Assembly: GCA_023227965.1 (NCBI GenBank)
Contig: JALOCA010000008.1
Coordinates: 38,238 to 102,237, forward strand
DNA: 64,000 nucleotides
Direction: 5' to 3'
Source of the DNA: Lentimicrobiaceae bacterium
GTDB taxonomy: Bacteria; Bacteroidota; Bacteroidia; Bacteroidales; JALOCA01
The notes below the pieces were generated by a model that searched no databases, had not been told where the DNA came from, and saw only the letters and a list, made by a program, of their open reading frames with translations. Made by a program: the position numbers and the translations under genes. Every line of letters begins with the position of its first letter. Position 1 is the first letter of the stretch. Below, piece after piece: positions 61,153 to 64,000 of this stretch.

Positions 61153-64000
61153 ATGAAAAAATTTTTACTGATAGTTTTGATGAGTTTCCTGTTTGCAGGA
61201 GCTATCTGTTCGCAGGAAGAGGCAAGGTTGATGCGTTTCCCTGCCATGCACGGCAACCAGGTTGTGTTTACCTATGCCGGTGACTTGTACACGGTGAACC
61301 TGAATGGCGGCTTAGCCCGTAAACTCACCAACGATGCGGGCTACGAAATGTTTGCCCACATCTCGCCGGATGGTAAATACATTGCCTTTACCGCCCAGTA
61401 CGACGGAAATACCGAAGTGTATGTAATACCTTCGGAAGGTGGCACGCCTAAACGTTTAACCTACACTGCAACTCTGGGTCGCGACGACATTTCCGACCGC
61501 ATGGGTCCCAACAACATCGTGATGGCATGGACTAACGATAGCAAAAATATCATTTATCGTTCGCGCAAGCAATCGTGGAACGATTTTGTAGGGCAGCTTT
61601 TCATGGTTTCCATTGATGGCGGGCTGTCGAAAGAGCTTCCCCTTTCTTCAGGAGGTTTTTGTTCTTATTCGCCTGACGGCAAAAAGCTGGCTTTTAACCG
61701 TGTGTTCCGCGAATTCCGTACATGGAAATACTACACCGGCGGCATGGCCGACGACATCCGTATCTTTGATTTTGATACACAAAAAATCACTAAAGTTACC
61801 GACAACGATAACCAGGATATTTTCCCTATGTGGCGTGGCGACGACATCTATTTCTGCTCCGACCGCGACCGCACCATGAATCTTTTTGTTTTCAACACCA
61901 AAACAAACCAAACCCGTAAGATTACCAGCTACACGGATTATGACGTTAAATTTCCTACCCTTGGCGACAAAGGAATCATTTATGAAAATGCCGGTTACCT
62001 CTGGGTTTACGATTTTGGCACACAAAAAATATCCAAAGTAAATGTAAAGATTGAAGACGATTTTGTTACCGGAAGGGATAAACTGAAAGATGCTTCCAAG
62101 TTTATCAATAATGCCGACATTTCGCCGGATGGAAACCGTATTGTACTGGGTGCCCGTGGTGATGTTTTCACCGTTCCTTACAAAGACGGGATCACCCGTA
62201 ACATTACCCAGAGTTCAAGCGCCAACGACCGTAGTGCCTGCTGGTCGCCGGATGGAAAATGGATAGCTTACCTATCCGACAAGAGTGGTGAGTTTGAAAT
62301 CTACATTCAGAAACAGGACGGAAGCGAAGCCCCTGTACAGATAACCACAGGTGCCGATACCTATAAATTCAATATCCAATGGTCGCCCGACAGCAAGAAA
62401 ATAATGTGGAACGACAAAATGCTCCGCCTACAATACGTGGACATCGAAAGCAAACAGGTAACGCTAATTGACAAATCTACCATATGGGAATTCAGCGATT
62501 TCAACTGGTCGCCCGACAGTAAATGGATAGTGTATTCCTGCCCCGAGCCAAACGACATGGCAAAAATCATCTTATACGAACTTTCATCCAAAACCAAGAC
62601 CGAAGTTACCGACGAATGGTACAGTTCGTACAATCCGGTTTTCAGTGCCGACGGGAAATATGTGCTCTTTGTTTCGCAGCGCGATTTTAACCCTATTTAC
62701 AGCAACACCGAATGGAACCATGCTTATGCCAACATGAGCAAAGTTTACCTTGCAACTCTTGCTAAGGCTACTCCTTCTCCTTTTGCTCCGGAAAATAACG
62801 AAGTGAAAACGGAAGAGGTGAAGCCAAATGCCGACCTAAAACAGGACAAAAAATCTGACAAAAAGGAGAAGAAAGAAAAGACCGATGCTGTAAGCGTTCC
62901 CGATGTAAAAGTTGACCTCGACGGGATAAAAGACCGCATCATTTCCCTGCCTATTGAAGCCGCAAACTACTGGAACATTTACTGTAACAACGACAAGGTA
63001 TATTACGGCTATTATAAGCAAGGAGAAAAGGACCAATCCATTAAAATGTATGATTTAAAGGAAAAGAAAGAAACAAACCTTGGAGATGGAATGGACTTCA
63101 CAGTATCGGCAAACGGTAAAAAAATGCTGGTGCGCAAAGACCAGGGATACTATGTAATGGATATGCCTTCTTCCTCCATTGCATTGAAAGATCAGGTGAA
63201 ACTCACCGATATGAAAGTATGGGTAAACAACCGTGAGGAATGGAAACAAATTTACGACGAAGCATGGCGGCAAATGCGCGACTTTTTCTACCAATCAAAC
63301 ATGCACGGACTGGATTGGAAAGCCATGCACGATAAATATGCCGTGTTGCTTCCTTACGTAAACAACCGCAACGACCTGAACTACCTTATCGGCGAGCTTA
63401 TCGGCGAACTGAACATAGGGCACGCTTACATCGGCGGCGGCGACCGCATCATGCCGGAAAGAATTAATACCGGCTTGCTTGGCGCAAAAATAAGCAGGGA
63501 TGCTTCGGGATATTACAGAATAGATAAAATTCTTGCCGGTGCTAACTGGAGCAAAGACCTCCGCTCACCACTTACCGAAATGGGCATTGACGCTAAAGAA
63601 GGCGATTTCATCATTGCCGTAAACGGCAAGTCAACCAAAGATATGAACGATATTTATGCCGAGCTGGTAAATACCGCCGGCAAACAGGTGGAACTAACCA
63701 TCAATAGCAAAGCCGAAGAAAAAGGTAGTCGTAAATCCATCGTAATACCCATAAAGGACGAAAACCCACTATATTATTATAACTGGGTTCAGAATAATGT
63801 TAAGAAAGTGAACGAAGCCACCAACGGCGAAGTTGGCTACATACACATCCCTGATATGGGCGTGGAAGGACTGAATGAATTTGTTAAGTATTTTTATCCA
63901 CAGTTGGATAAAAAGGCGTTGATTATTGACGACCGCGGAAACGGCGGCGGCAATGTGTCTCCTATGATAATTGAAAGGCTGATGCGCCAGGTTACCCGTG
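61153..64000 (+). CDS. Tricorn protease homologue, 3' part missing
   Basis: Open from ATG 61153 to the window edge, 949 residues. Signal peptide MKKFLLIVLMSFLFAGAICS. Residues about 25-550: six- and seven-bladed beta-propeller regions (repeated SPDGKYIAF-like and WSPDSKKIMW-like strands). Residues about 550-590: Lys/Glu-rich insert (EEVKPNADLKQDKKSDKKEK). Then the C1, PDZ (GLLGAKISRDASGYY, GIDAKEGDFIIAVNGK) and C2/S41 domains, with RGNGGGNVSPMIIERL holding the catalytic Ser (S41 family). Exported peptidase that degrades peptides in the periplasm. The last helix and C-terminal end lie beyond the window. Confidence 0.92.
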   Translation, partial: MKKFLLIVLMSFLFAGAICSQEEARLMRFPAMHGNQVVFTYAGDLYTVNLNGGLARKLTNDAGYEMFAHISPDGKYIAFTAQYDGNTEVYVIPSEGGTPKRLTYTATLGRDDISDRMGPNNIVMAWTNDSKNIIYRSRKQSWNDFVGQLFMVSIDGGLSKELPLSSGGFCSYSPDGKKLAFNRVFREFRTWKYYTGGMADDIRIFDFDTQKITKVTDNDNQDIFPMWRGDDIYFCSDRDRTMNLFVFNTKTNQTRKITSYTDYDVKFPTLGDKGIIYENAGYLWVYDFGTQKISKVNVKIEDDFVTGRDKLKDASKFINNADISPDGNRIVLGARGDVFTVPYKDGITRNITQSSSANDRSACWSPDGKWIAYLSDKSGEFEIYIQKQDGSEAPVQITTGADTYKFNIQWSPDSKKIMWNDKMLRLQYVDIESKQVTLIDKSTIWEFSDFNWSPDSKWIVYSCPEPNDMAKIILYELSSKTKTEVTDEWYSSYNPVFSADGKYVLFVSQRDFNPIYSNTEWNHAYANMSKVYLATLAKATPSPFAPENNEVKTEEVKPNADLKQDKKSDKKEKKEKTDAVSVPDVKVDLDGIKDRIISLPIEAANYWNIYCNNDKVYYGYYKQGEKDQSIKMYDLKEKKETNLGDGMDFTVSANGKKMLVRKDQGYYVMDMPSSSIALKDQVKLTDMKVWVNNREEWKQIYDEAWRQMRDFFYQSNMHGLDWKAMHDKYAVLLPYVNNRNDLNYLIGELIGELNIGHAYIGGGDRIMPERINTGLLGAKISRDASGYYRIDKILAGANWSKDLRSPLTEMGIDAKEGDFIIAVNGKSTKDMNDIYAELVNTAGKQVELTINSKAEEKGSRKSIVIPIKDENPLYYYNWVQNNVKKVNEATNGEVGYIHIPDMGVEGLNEFVKYFYPQLDKKALIIDDRGNGGGNVSPMIIERLMRQVTR

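Overview
The window looks like a piece of a strictly anaerobic, fermentative Bacteroidota (Bacteroidales-like) chromosome. The signs are: promoter -7 boxes of the form TAnnTTTG (some with TTTG 19 bp upstream), weak or absent Shine-Dalgarno sequences, DUF5916, BatA, DUF6268 and TIGR02757 proteins, tricorn and C10 peptidases, 2-oxoacid:ferredoxin oxidoreductase and [FeFe]-hydrogenases. There is no ribosomal RNA, no recognisable transposase and no CRISPR array. The window cuts a gene at each end: a C10 peptidase at base 1 and a tricorn protease at base 64000.

Layout. 1-7.8 kb: C10 peptidase fragment, a frameshifted DUF1801 remnant, an rRNA-type methyltransferase, an EamA exporter coupled to a saccharopine-dehydrogenase-like enzyme, tRNA-Met, a fused 2-oxoacid dehydrogenase E1, a HAD phosphatase, tRNA-Pro and tRNA-Ser. 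8-11.2 kb: one-chain aconitase-family enzyme and a membrane metallophosphoesterase. 11.2-12.8 kb: an accessory island with two minus-strand genes (lipoprotein, HEPN-like) separated by related hairpin elements. 13.1-15.9 kb: 2-oxoacid:ferredoxin oxidoreductase in delta-alpha-beta-gamma order. 16-32.7 kb: TIGR02757 protein, lipoate ligase, Cache lipoprotein, EamA exporter, two sensor kinases, mtaB, an inositol-phosphatase/NfeD pair, DUF5916 protein, LolD-like ATPase, repeat protein and a class-V aminotransferase. 32.8-42.6 kb: mostly minus strand, with UMF1 permease, DUF6268 barrel, parC carrying a heptad-repeat tail and a BatA protein; DUF3795 and a second metallophosphoesterase run the other way. 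42.8-48.3 kb: cDPGS-like GTPase, pyrBI, AlbA_2 protein, dgkA, GlcNAc-kinase-like and truA.

The standout is 48.5-60.7 kb: two trimeric NAD-linked [FeFe]-hydrogenases on one strand with a six-gene sensory/regulatory block between them. Set 1 (NuoE-like, short NuoF-like, HydA) lacks the extra iron-sulfur domains on its flavin subunit. Set 2 (stand-alone [2Fe-2S] protein, long HydB, HydA, HydC) has the full electron-bifurcating architecture. The block consists of DRTGG, an RsbW-like ATPase, a HydS-like sensory hydrogenase, DRTGG, a PHP phosphoesterase and a second GHKL ATPase, nearly all translationally coupled.

Together the genes suggest oxidation of 2-oxoacids to reduced ferredoxin and NADH, with both pools disposed of as H2. 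The regulatory block would sense H2 or redox state and choose between, or tune, the two enzymes. The maturases HydE, HydF and HydG are not in this window.
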